Source: Plantago ovata (Eukaryota; Streptophyta; Magnoliopsida; Lamiales; Plantaginaceae). Taken from it: a DNA stretch of 64,000 nucleotides. The DNA lies in assembly GCA_028274465.1 (NCBI GenBank), contig CM051455.1, forward strand, positions 67,353,677 to 67,417,676, written 5' to 3'. Position numbers and translations under genes: made by a program. Below the pieces are notes generated by a model. The model worked only from the letters and a program-made list of their open reading frames with translations, searched no databases and was not told the origin of the DNA. Every line of letters starts with the position of its first letter. The first letter of the stretch is position 1. Below are positions 46,321 through 56,770 of the stretch, piece by piece.

Positions 46321-49300
46321 TTGCGAGCTAGTTTAATCACTAAGAAGTTCGTCAAGCGATGCGAGATTTCCATCCTAGGAAGAACTTTCCCTGCTGACCT
46401 TATATTTCTACCTCTATTAACCTACGATGTTATTCTGGGTATGGATTGGCTGTCCGAGCACTACGCGCAACTGGATTGTCAAACCAAGGCTATATCCCTG
46501 GGAAAACCTGGAGAGGAGAAAGTCGTGTGGAAAGGAGATAAGAGAAAGGATGAGAAGTTTCTGTTGTCTGCTATGGAGCTAGAAAGCTGTACGTGAAGGG
46601 TGCTACCTGCTTTTTGGCGTATCTGATCAATAAACCCAAAGATCAGCCAAAAATCGAGGAAGTTAGGGTGGTTAAGGAGTTCAAGGGTGTTTTCCCTGAG
46701 AAGCTGGATTCCGTACCCCCTGAACGAGAAGTGGAGTTTAGTATTCCGTACCCCCTGAACGAGAAGTGGAGTTTAGTATTGATCTGGTACCTAGCACTGC
46801 ACCCATTTCGAAGTCACCGTATAGGATGGCACCTGCTGAGCTTAAGGAGCTTAAGACTCAACTGCAAGATCTGGTGGATAACGGTTTTGTGAGACCTAGT
46901 TCTTCACCTTGGGGATCACCGGTTCTGTTCGTAAAGAAGAAGGATGGTAGTATGAGGATGTGCATCGACTATTGAGGCCTGAACCAAGTCACTGTCAAGA
47001 AAAAGTACCCCCTACCCCGTATTGAGGAACTCTTTGATCAATTGGAAGGTTCGAAGGTTTACTCGAAGCTGGATCTACGACAGGGCTATTATCAAGTTAG
47101 GGTAAGGGAAGAAGACGTACCTAAGACTGCTCTGAACTCGAGGTATGGTCATTATGAGTTTGTGGTGATGCCGTTTGGCCTTATGAATGCCCCAGCTGTG
47201 TTCATGGATTTGATGCACCGAGTTTTTCAGCCGTATTTGGATCACTTTATTGTTGTTTTCATCGACGACATTCTCGTTTACTCAAAATCCAAAGAGGATC
47301 ATGAGAAACATCTCCGAATTGTCTTGGAAACTCTTCAGCACAACAAGTTGTATGCCAAATTCAGCAAGTGTGAATTTTGGCTAGATAAAGTATCCTTTCT
47401 AGGGAACATTATCTCTGGAGAAGGTTTGGAGGTCGACCCATCGAAGATTGAGTCGATAGTTAATTGGAAGAGACCTGAATCTGTCACAGAGGTGAGGAGT
47501 TTTCTCGGTTTGGCTGGTTACTATCGCGGTTTTGTGAAGGATTATTCGAAGATAGCTGGACCCTTGTCCTCTTTAACAGGGAAAAATCCAAAGTTCGTAT
47601 GGAGTGACAAGTGTGAGGAAAGCTTCGAGGAGCTGAAGAAGAAGCTGACCACTGCCCCTATACTAGCTCTTCCCGAGGGGACCAATGACTTTGTGGTCTA
47701 CACGGATGCTTCAAAGGAAGGTTTGGGTTGTGTACTGATGCAACGGGAAAAGGTGATCGCATATGCTTCGAGAAAGTTGAAGCCATATGAAAGGAATTAC
47801 CCAACCCATGACCTTGAGCTAGCTGCTATAGTCTTTTCTTTGGGAAAGTGGAGACATTACCTTTATGGTCCTGAGTTCACCATCCTCACTGATCATAAGA
47901 GCTTGAAGTATGTGTTCACGCAAAAGGAGTTGAACATGAGACAACGACGATGGATGGAATTTCTGGGCGATTACACTTGTACCATTCGATATCACCCCGG
48001 TAAGGCTAATGTGGTCGCTGATGCCTTAGGTCGTAGGGTACACGTGTCAAATCTCGAAGTATCCAAATTGTCTTGTATGTTCGCCAATGTCACTTTGAGG
48101 TATGAGCTGGCAGGTAGAGTTCTTGAGGCTCAAGAGCATGATGAAGAGCTTCAAGATATCAAGGCACATATTACCGAACCCCGCAATGTGAAATTATCTA
48201 TTGATGAGAATGGAGCCCTAAGGTTTCAAGGTAGATTGTGTGTGCCTTCTGATGAAGAGCTTAGACGTCTAATCTTAGATGAATCTCATAAATCTAAGTA
48301 TTCGATGCATCCTGGAGGAAACAAGATGTACGAGGACTTGAAGAAGGTTTACTGGTGGACCGATATGAAGCGAGATGTTGCACAGTTTGTGCAAAGTTGT
48401 TTGGTCTGCCAGCAAGTGAAGGCTGAGCACCAGAAACCGGGAGGTTTACTACAACCACTCAAGATTCCACAGTGGAAATGGGAGATGATCACTATGGATT
48501 TTGTGACTGGTCTACTGGTAGCCAGGGGTGGTTTTGATAGTGTTTGAGTTATTGTCGATCGATTGACAAAATCGGCACACTTTCTGCCTGTAAAAACCAC
48601 CTACACATCCGAGAAGTTCGCCGAGGTTTATCGCGATGAGATAATTAGGCTTCATGGCACACCGGTGAGTATTGTATCTGATAGAGATCCGAAGTTTGTC
48701 TCGAGATTTTGGAAGCAAGTACACGAAGGCTTGGGTACTAAGTTGAATTTTAGTACCGCCGCACATCCGCAGACAGATGGTCAATCCGGAAGGACCATTC
48801 AAACTCTAGAGATCTTATGAGATTGTGTGTGCTGGATCACCAAGGAAGTGGGAACAACATTTGCCATTGGTTGAGTATGCTTATAATAATAGTTATCAAA
48901 CATCGATTGGTATGGCACCGTTTGAGGCACTGTATGGTCGGAAGTGTAGATCACCGCTGTATTGGGATTTGGAGGACCGAATTTCTACACCGATAGCTGG
49001 AGAGAGGACTCTCAATGAGATGATACAAGAAACCTTGGAAAAGGTTAGGCTTATCCGAGATCGATTGAGAACTGCTCAAAGTCGACAAAAGAGTTACGCC
49101 GATAATCGTAGGCGAGTTTTGGAGTTTGAAGTTGGTGATTTTGTCTTTCTAAAGCTATCTCTGAGAAAGGGAATTGTTCGTATGGGTCGTAGAGCTAAAC
49201 TGAACCCTCGGTATGTGGGTCCATACGAGATCATTGAAAGAGTTGGCGTTGTGGCTTATCGGTTGCAACTGCCCACTACTATTACTGAAATTCACAATGT

Positions 49301-49583
49301 CTTCCATGTGTCTCAACTGAAGAAGTACGATCCTGACCCGTCGCACGTGATTCAACCCGAGGAAGTGACCATTGAGGAGGATTTGTCTTATGTGGAGCAA
49401 CCGGTTCGTATTCTAGACCAGAAAGTGCAACAGCTCCGTAATAGGCAAATCAAACAAGTAAAGGTTTTGTGGAGAAACCATCAGTATGAGGAGGCAACCT
49501 GGGAGAGCGAGGATGACATGCGCCGGCAGTATCCCGAGCTCTTCAACTTTTCAGGTGCGAATTTGGGAACCAAATTCTTTTAA
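46321..49583 (+). pseudogene. Chromovirus pol region (protease end, RT, RNase H, integrase, chromodomain)
   Basis: Protease C-terminal block (PLLTYDVILGMDWLSEHYAQ) at about 46410. RT runs from about 46770, with [20 protein letters not shown] and [10 protein letters not shown] near 47258. RNase H has [17 protein letters not shown] at about 47690. Integrase has the [17 protein letters not shown] zinc block near 48310, the core with [32 protein letters not shown] and [18 protein letters not shown], then LSLRKGIVRMGRRAKLNPRY. The chromodomain near 49430-49545 (QVKVLWRNHQYEEATWESED) would guide insertion to marked chromatin. The region is broken in several places. Confidence 0.9.
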
Positions 49584-49593
49584 GGGGGAAGAG
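49581..49593 (+). promoter_or_regulatory. Chromovirus polypurine tract
   Basis: TAAGGGGGAAGAG lies directly before the TGTAACACCCC start of the 3' LTR and just after the chromodomain frame. Confidence 0.85.
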
Positions 49594-50435
49594 TGTAACA
49601 CCCCGTCCTTTTTTAATTATTTATTTAATTATTATTTTATTATTTAATTATTTAATTTAGTTAATTAATTATCAGAGTAAATTATTTATTCGATAACTAT
49701 TTAATTAATTTCTCGTAAGCTAGTTCGTTTCGTTTCGTTTGGATCGAGCTGGACTTTCTGATCTATTTGGCCCAATTCTTTAGCCAGTCAAGCCCGTTGA
49801 CCGGCCCAGTCTTCTTAACCCTAACCCTAAGTCCATATCCCATCTCTCATTCTTGCTTAGCCATCAAAACGATTTAGAGAGAAAGAAAGAAAGAAAAGAA
49901 AAGAAAGAAGAAAGAGAGGGAGGGAAAGAAGAGAGAGATACTGCTATTGCTCTGCCTGCTCCGTCCATCCGCCGCCTGACTCCGTCCCAGCCGCACCGTT
50001 GCTCACGCCGACGGTTCAACCTATCTGTTCTGTTATTCTGTTCTGTTTGTTTGTTTTTCTGAAAAGGATTTTGATTTCAAAACTGTTTACTTTTTGTTTT
50101 TTTAAACTTAGAACCTCACTGAGATCCTTTATCTCACACTCTCTTGTTTTCAAAATTCCTTCCTTCCAGATACTGCTGAGGATGTTCGCGAATAGGATGC
50201 CAGCGACTGAGAGAAGGGTCTGGGGTGTCTTGGGATTTTATTTCAAAATAAGAAGATGAACTTTTTACTGTCTTCACTCGTTGTTTCATTTGAATTCTAA
50301 GTTTATCGTTGGATATTTACTTGTTTCTGCGCGTCAAAGGTTATTTTGGCATTAATTGCCGACTGTTGCTAATAATGTTATTTTGGATTTTCTTTTAAAA
50401 GAAATTATTTTGTTTTAAAAACCGATACCGTTACA
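49594..50435 (+). repeat. Chromovirus 3' LTR (0.84 kb)
   Basis: Same start and end as the 5' LTR with about 2% mismatch where they align, but only a third of its length; the GC-rich and tRNA-like parts of the 5' LTR are not represented here. Confidence 0.9.
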
Positions 50436-50810
50436 CACTTAGTCTATACAATAAGAAAGTTCAAAACACTTGGCAATAAACTCCACACAAACAAAGTGGA
50501 ACAACTAGACTAAGGATGAAATGCATGCAAATATTGAAAAATCACAAATCACAAGCTAATCACGACAAAAGGCACACGGGCCACAACTACTAAAATCAAA
50601 AGAGTACAAGACTCACAATCACAATCATCAAAATATGGAGAAAGAGTATAAAAGCAAGCGACAATAGTATACATGCCAAAAAGAGACAAGTAAAACTCCA
50701 CGACCCCCTCACCAAACCTAGCCGAAAGCTAGTCTCTAGCTGAAACGATAAGAAAAGGAAGAGTGAAGTTGTACTACCGGTCTAGATATGGCCTCTGTCG
50801 GTGGAGATCT
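50436..50810 (-). other. Athila 3' region next to the accessory ORF
   Basis: Non-coding, begins with the right CACTT duplication. It contains a third hairpin plus purine-tract unit (CTAGC-CGAAA-GCTAG at 50718-50732 beside minus-strand TGAGGGGGT). No other feature is seen. Confidence 0.6.
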
Positions 50811-51774
50811 CTAAGATAGACGAGGTTCCTCGCACCCCAACTGAACCGAGTAGCGATGAAGTATCATGCTGAACAACTCCATGTTAATCGGATCCCATGA
50901 GGTCTCGGTGAGCTTGATATTTGGCAACCCCGCTTTTTTGCACATCTCGATGATTAAGTGTTGAAAGACCAGTGGTTTACCCATCTCACGGTTGATCTCA
51001 AATTGTTCAAAGATGATGGCACCGGGAGTAATAGGCAAATTGTTCAAGAGAGCGTAGGTCAAAAATCCAAATTCCGGTGTGATCCCACGAGGTATAAGCC
51101 CCGGAATTAAATTGGACGCGATGAACTCCAGCATAAGGCGGGCATGCAAGGTCAAGTCAAAGTACTTGAGGGTGATATCAAAGCATGTCTTCCTCGGTTT
51201 ATAAGTGTAGTGTGTCAAGGCACTTGCTATTGCTCTAGGAAACTTTTCAACAGTTGGGTCATAGACGTAACGTTCCACTGGGTTGTGCTCACTAGCTTGC
51301 CCATTGAGAACATCATTCTCATCCTCAAGCAAGGGCTCTTCCAATGCCATCAAGAAGCTGGTTATGCTTAAAGGAGAAAAAGGTACTTTGACTCCACGTA
51401 ACGTAACCGCTTGAGCCCTTCCATCATAGTCCTCAAATGCAATGTTGAATTCCTCCACAAGTTCTCTATCCCAACCAGAGAGTTTTTTCCCGTAAAAGGT
51501 CCACCCCCTCTCAGTTATAAGCTTCACGAGGTGCGTCCCGTTGTGGCCCTTGGTTCTCATACTTGGTGCCCTTGAAAACGGTCAAGTCGTTAGGAGTAAA
51601 GAAGATGCTACGGCCCCATATCAACGGACGTTCGCCTTCCCTATAGAAACGGTATCGAAACTTACGCAAGTCATCTGACTCCCTTGGAACTTCAATGGTC
51701 TCCTGCAACTTAGGGACTTCTTTTGAGGTCGAAGCCCCATCCCTTCTAGCTTTCTTCAATACTCTAGAATCCAT
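50811..51774 (-). pseudogene. Athila accessory ORF (env position), plant-transposon-protein domain
   Basis: The minus-strand region starts MDSRVLKKARRDGASTSKEV at 51774. It continues with LITERGWTFYGKKLSGWDRE, LVEEFNIAFEDYDGRAQAVT and a long helical part with LHARLMLEFIASNLIPG and TYALLNNLPITPGAIIFEQF. This resembles the Pfam family 'putative plant transposon protein' (Transposase_32 type) found in the 3' ORF of Athila elements, the place where env-like genes were described. It shows no clear signal peptide or transmembrane pattern of an envelope. Broken at about one point. Function unknown. Confidence 0.65.
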
Positions 51775-51780
51775 GGTACC

Positions 51781-52343
51781 TACAAAAGCTTCATTATTTG
51801 CTCCTTTCGAAGATAGATGATTGTAACAACAACTCCTATACTAACAAACTACACACTTGACAAGCCAACACTCCTTTTTTTACGACAAATCCTAATGGAA
51901 CAAGTCAACAAGAACAAAACTCAAATCACACTCATAACGCTCTAGTTGTTGAGTTTGAAAGCTTGCTATGGTCTAAAGAACAAGTAGAGAAGCTTTAAAA
52001 CTTCGATTCTACAAGTTCGAATTTGACCAAACCAAGCAAACAAACTCACATCATGAGCTACCCATCAATTCTACATCAACCTTATGCATACATATCACCA
52101 TCAACAACTCATTCACACCCAAAAGCATAGCAAACAATCATCAAACAATTGAAAGCCACAAAATTTGAGTGGTTCATATAGCCAAAAATTGAAACAAGTC
52201 AAATTCATAATTGAACCGCTAATCTACTTAGAATCATGTTCAATAATCATAATATAACTCATATTCAACAACACATAGTATAATTGGAGCTAATTAAGAG
52301 AAATACCCAAATTTAAAAAAACTAGGGTTCATAAGAATTACCT
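51781..52343 (-). other. Probable leader intron of the Athila accessory ORF
   Basis: On the minus strand a donor (AAATCAAG/GTAATTC near 52343) and an acceptor (TTTTGTAG/GTACC just before the ATG) bound an AT-rich, frame-poor stretch. Predicted from signals only. Confidence 0.45.
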
Positions 52344-52720
52344 TGATTTTTCGAGTTTGAAGTTACAATTGATGAATTTGGTCGGACTAGATGGTAGAGG
52401 AGGTGATGGGCTCTCCAAAATGCAGAAGATTATGGAATTTGATGGAGGAATAAGTGAGATTGATATTTTTGGGGAGAGAATTCGAAGAGGAGAAGAAGAA
52501 GGATAGTTGGTGGAATGGGGAGGTCGATGCCCCCTGCCAGGCTGGGCGAAGCGCCCAGCAAACCAGGCGGTTCGCCTGAGGTGGGCGAATCGCCCAGGTC
52601 TGTAGGCGATTCGCCCCCTCAGAGACCCGTTTTAGGGGAGTTTCTATTTGCAACTTCTCTCTGGGGAGAATCCCCTACAGACTGGGGCGATTCCCCAGAC
52701 CTGAAGCGTCCAGAAACTCA
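52344..52720 (-). promoter_or_regulatory. LTR-like GC-palindrome module upstream of the Athila accessory ORF
   Basis: At 52545-52710 lie GGGCGAAGCGCCC, GGCGGTTCGCC, GGGCGAATCGCCC, GGCGATTCGCC and GGGGCGATTCCCC boxes. The Athila LTR has boxes of the same kind in the same order relative to a pyrimidine-rich leader (28845-29015). The module may be an internal promoter derived from LTR-type sequence. This is inference from resemblance. Confidence 0.5.
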
Positions 52721-52799
52721 ATTTTCTTCTATCCTTTTAATTCTCATCACCAAAAAACTTATTCTCACACCCTAAAGCAAAAATGAAACGTGCTTTTAC

Positions 52800-53084
52800 A
52801 CTACATGCATGACTTACAACCTCTGGTTGCCTCCCGAGAAGCGCCCTTTTCTTTTTCAAGTCGTTGGCTCGACTCATCCAAGCTCATGCTTGATCAATCT
52901 TGCATTGGGTACTAGACTTCCCCATCCATGTATTCTTCAATTCTTGAAGCTCTTGCACATCAGAACGAACGTAAAGAGGACCAAAATATCCTACAAGCTC
53001 GTTAGTAGGAACATCAAAAGCACACGAATGATCTATGGCACGCAATGAATATTGTTTACCATTTACCTCAAAGTATCATCTACG
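52800..53084 (-). other. Athila post-integrase sequence next to protease
   Basis: On the minus strand, GCGCTTCTCGGGAGGCAACC (52828-52847) is the sequence that in Athila elements follows the integrase end. Here it lies within about 250 bp of the protease. Everything from RT to integrase is absent between them. Confidence 0.65.
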
Positions 53085-53615
53085 TCAATACATATCAATT
53101 ACCATGTTTACCTTATGGATGAAAGCTCTCCCCAAAAGAACTACATCCTTGAGTTTATCTTGAGAAGCGGGCATGACAATGAAACTCGTTTTGACTTCCA
53201 TTCCAGCAATACGGACCACAAGGTCCTTGATCACACCCAAAGGTCTCTTCATAGACCCATCCGCCAATTGCACCATGCATTTCATTGGCTTCAAACAAGA
53301 CAAAACGGACTCCTCATAGACGTTCAATGGCATGACATTCACACCAGCTTCCGTATCAGCAGTTTCGACTATACCATCCTTCTCTCCCAAGCCAATATTA
53401 ACATCAAAGCTCTCTAGTGCTGGAACTTCAACCATATAATCAAACTCATTCTCAAGCAATGAGTTTTCTTCCACTTCACTAATTTTCGCAACAGGTCGTG
53501 CGACAACTTCCTCAACCTTTTCAACCAAAGGAGACTCGGGCTCCTTACTAACCACATAAGGATCAACAACCTCCTTGCTCATAGGCACCTCTACTCGTGC
53601 ACCATCTCTCACCAC
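53085..53615 (-). pseudogene. Athila protease
   Basis: 176 codons. The active-site region is AGVNVMPLNVYEESVL, followed by MVQLADGSMKRPLGVIKDLV and a C-terminal VVLLGRAFIHKVNMVIDMY block. This is the aspartic protease pattern of Athila (the usual blocks are 'GASINLMPLSV' and 'ILGRPFLAT'). The N-terminal part is a Glu/Val-rich linker. It would cleave the gag-pol precursor. It lies directly downstream of gag in the element's direction. Confidence 0.75.
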
Positions 53616-53647
53616 CGTGATCTAAACGGGCAAGTCAGTCACAACGG

Positions 53648-55268
53648 TTATAGCCATGGCTCATGGTTTTGAGTGTTTCCAGGAAACTTCCCTTGCTCTC
53701 TACTAGCGCCTCTATCAATCAACTCTTGCAACTTTTGGTGGAGACTATTCGTACTAGCCTCAAGCTTCTCAAACCTCTGACTATTAGTTGCTTCATTTCT
53801 ATGATAGGTCTCTATGAACTTAGTAGTTTTTGCCATAAGATCTTGAAGAGAAATAGAAATCGGGGATGGAGGTATAGCATTACCTTGAGGAGCTGAAGTA
53901 GAAACCGGAGGAGGTGGAGCATTTGAAGGTTGCGGATTCTCACACCAATCATTCCCATAGCTAAGACGACTCCTATCTTGATTCGGCCCATAAGTGTACT
54001 GATCTTGGTCATTAACATAGCTACCTCTTCCTTGGCCTCTACCTTGCTGCCCTCCTCTTGGTGGATAACCACCTCGATTTTGAGGTATTTGGTTAGAGTA
54101 CCCTTTCCTTTGCCATTGGCCTTGGCTTTGCCCTTGGCCGTAGTTGACATCTTCCACATTTTGTTCACCTTCAGTAGAGAACGCTTCTTGGTATTAGACA
54201 TCGCCTTTTGAAAATTGCTCTCTAGCAAACTCGGAACGGCACAAATAAGCTGGGTGGCCATAATTCTTGCACACCCCGCACACCTCGATGGAAGGAATCA
54301 TAGTTCTTTGCTTTAAAGTTTGCGTGACTTCATGGGCGAAGCCATTGAAGACATCTTCCTCAACAACTACCTTAGTTTAACCTCTTTGCTCTCTTTGTGG
54401 AGCTCTTTCCCTACATTCCGGTTTTAAGAATTCCGGTACATCACTTCTAGCTTCACCTTGGCTTCATCGGCGGTCAACCCCCCCTTGCCTCCTCCGCAAA
54501 TGCTATCCACTTGAGCTTGAAACTCAGGATGCAAGCCATTATAGCATATTGGAGGAGTTGAGCATCCGAAAAACCATGATGTGGGCATCTATGTTGTAAT
54601 CCTTTGAAACGATCATGAACCCCATGAAACGATTCATCATACAATTGTCGGAAGGAGGTGATTTGGCTTCCCATAGCCATTGTCTTGGATGCGGGGTAGT
54701 ACCGATCCATGAACTTGTCGAAGACTTGGGTCCAATTAGTCAAAGAACCAGCCTCCAACGTTCCCAACGATGCCTTAGCTCTATCTCCTAGACCCATAGA
54801 GAAAACCTTCATCTTGAGATCTTCATCACTAACACCAGCCGGTCTAGCAACATGGAGAATAAAATTCTCCAACTCACTCAAATAGCCAATAACATCCTCA
54901 TTCGACATCCCATAGAACTTGGGCAATTGCTGGAACAAGTTTTTTTTAATCTCCAAGTTTCGTGTAGCTTCATTGAGGACTATGGCAGGTCCTCTAGGCC
55001 CAACTGTGGCTCTTGTGAGTGCCTTGATGGGTTGATTAGCCATCTCGCCTTCTTGATAGACTTGCTCTAAGATTGGTTCCAAATGATGGGAGTGAGATTC
55101 CACTCGATTTTCAGAAATAGGAACTCCTACTTCTTCAAATTGAGAAACCAAGTTCCTTCTTCTCCTATGGAACAATCTATCGATCTCGTCAACATAGGGT
55201 TCAACGTTTAATCTCCCGGTTCGGGTTCTAGGCATACACCCACCTGAGACAAGCAAGTGTGAGATCAA
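53648..55268 (-). pseudogene. Athila gag region
   Basis: On the minus strand the first part starts near 55268 and contains the retrotransposon gag core: NLFQQLPKFYGMSNEDVIGY, LTNWTQVFDKFMDRYYPASK and HGVHDRFKGLQHRCPHHGFS. 'RFKGLQHRCPHHG' is typical of Athila gag. The later part (about 54157-53648) is Gly/Gln/Pro-rich and then helical (KTTKFIETYHRNEATNSQRF). The region is broken in at least two places. Between the parts a cysteine-containing knuckle region is expected and only partly recognisable. Confidence 0.78.
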
Positions 55269-55375
55269 GCAAACAAAAGTGACAAATAATAAATTTTGAG
55301 ATAGAAAGAACGAAATGAGGTAAGAAAGTGAATTGGACGAAAAACCAAAACAAAAACACCAACCAAAGGAGTTAA

Positions 55376-55397
55376 GTCTCCAGCAGCGGTGCCAAAT
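55376..55397 (-). promoter_or_regulatory. Athila primer binding site
   Basis: The minus strand reads TTTGGCACCGCTGCTGGAGA after the LTR end, close to the Asp-tRNA-type primer site of Athila (TGGCGCCGTTGCCGGGGA). Confidence 0.75.
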
Positions 55398-55399
55398 TT

Positions 55400-56768
55400 T
55401 GATGTCGTTAGAATCAAAATTAATATATTTTTAGAAAATCCAAAGAACACTCAACACTACACAACAGTTGGTGTAATGGTAAGTTGTCCCCGAGTGTCGT
55501 TCTCTCGAGAACTAACGTGGCTTTGCTTGGTTTCTTTGCTAGTTGTTCGCTCAACGAATCAGTTTGAAAAGAGTTTTGGAAACAAAGTTTGTAAACTTTA
55601 ACACAAACAAGACTAAGAAGCTTGAACGAGTTTTGTATAAATAGATGAAAGGGTTGGTGGTGACAACGGGGTCAAACATGTAATGAAACACACATATGCT
55701 TGTAAGTTCAGGGCGTAAAGCCTCCAACAAGTTCTACAATGTAAACCGTCTAGACAAGTTTAAGACACACTTCTTGAATGGTTCCTATCGATACTTTAGA
55801 AGTGATGTCACTCCACTATTTATCTAGCATGCTGCATACTCAAATAATAAACCATAGCCTTAATCGACCTAGAGTTTATCACATACTCATATTCGAAGAT
55901 ATGTAATTGGCAACTATGATACACATACGATAATATGCAGTAAGATCGAATCAAAACCTCATACAAGCATAGTGAATTTCATATCACGTTTGCACCCACA
56001 TTTCACCACCAACACAAGAGATTTAACTACTCATAATCATGCTAAACATACACAATTCATATGAATAATCCATAGAAAACATAATAATCAAAGTACAAAG
56101 GATTTGATACAATGTTACCACAAGCTGTCACGCTTGAGTGGAATCGCTAAATCCTTTCCGTAGATCAATGTAAAATGTATTCTAGGTGCCAAATACACAA
56201 TCTCTCATGAATTTCAATGGTTCAGATGTTCAAATATGAGAGTTAGGGCTAGAGAAAGCTCCCAAAATGTAGATGGAGATGTCTTAAAGTGAAAAAGTCT
56301 GAAAAATGTAATTTAAAATTTTATATTTAATGTGAACCGCCTGGCTCCTGGGGCGGTTCGCCCCCTGGAAGCTGATTTCTGGGAGTTGTTGTTTTGTGCA
56401 ACTCCCTGCAGGCGAATCCCCTACAGTATGGCTGAATCCCCGGCAGTCCGATGAGCTGCTACAGCTATTTCTTCAGTCTCGAGCCTTGGGAAAGCCTACA
56501 AATTCCACGGGAATACATGTTCAGTCACTTATTATGGGCTCGGGTGCTCACGGGCACGTCCGTGGAAGTCAAGGTGCTCAAACATGATCCAAATGCATCC
56601 AAAATGCTGCGTTTAAGCTCGATTCCATCATTTTGTACCTAAACACCTGAGAAATGCAAAAGAAACAAAACTTGACACTATTCTACAAAACTACCAACAA
56701 ACTAAGCTTAAAGGTAGCAAAAGAAGCCAAAAAAGACAAGATGAACGTGTCAAAAAATACGTTCATCA
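55400..56768 (-). repeat. Athila 5' LTR
   Basis: 1369 bp, minus strand TGATGAACGTATTTTTTGAC...GACATCA. Aligns with 27880-29324. The GC-palindrome block is shorter here (56335-56365), lacking several boxes present in the other LTR. The five bases outside (ATTGC) could not be matched on the other side because the left LTR is not free-standing. Confidence 0.85.
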
Positions 56769-56770
56769 AT

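Larger units (their letters stand above)
41399..50435 (+). mobile_element. Chromovirus of Tekay/Del type (Ty3/gypsy)
   Basis: TGTAACACCCC start and CCGTTACA end, with a perfect CACTT duplication (41394-41398 and 50436-50440). Order: 5' LTR, primer site, a small acidic ORF, gag, protease, RT, RNase H, integrase, chromodomain, purine tract, 3' LTR. RT before integrase plus a C-terminal chromodomain is diagnostic. Shared parts of the two LTRs differ by only about 2% by eye, the lowest of the large elements here, so this is the youngest large insertion (of the order of a million years). The coding region carries about six to eight breaks, and the LTRs differ greatly in length. Confidence 0.93.
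27880..56768 (-). mobile_element. Athila-like Ty3/gypsy element (outer element of the middle region)
   Basis: Bounded by two LTRs of one family (27880-29324 and 55400-56768). Minus-strand order: 5' LTR, primer site, gag 55268-53648, protease 53615-53085, a GGGAGGCAACC-type post-integrase sequence, an accessory ORF 51774-50811, a long 3' region, and the conserved TTGCTTGAGGACAAGCAA box just before the 3' LTR. The last box and the CGGGAGGCAACC sequence are Athila hallmarks. No RT, RNase H or integrase is present. Two big insertions (29867-40716 and 41399-50435) account for about 20 kb. The coding parts show several breaks. Confidence 0.75.
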
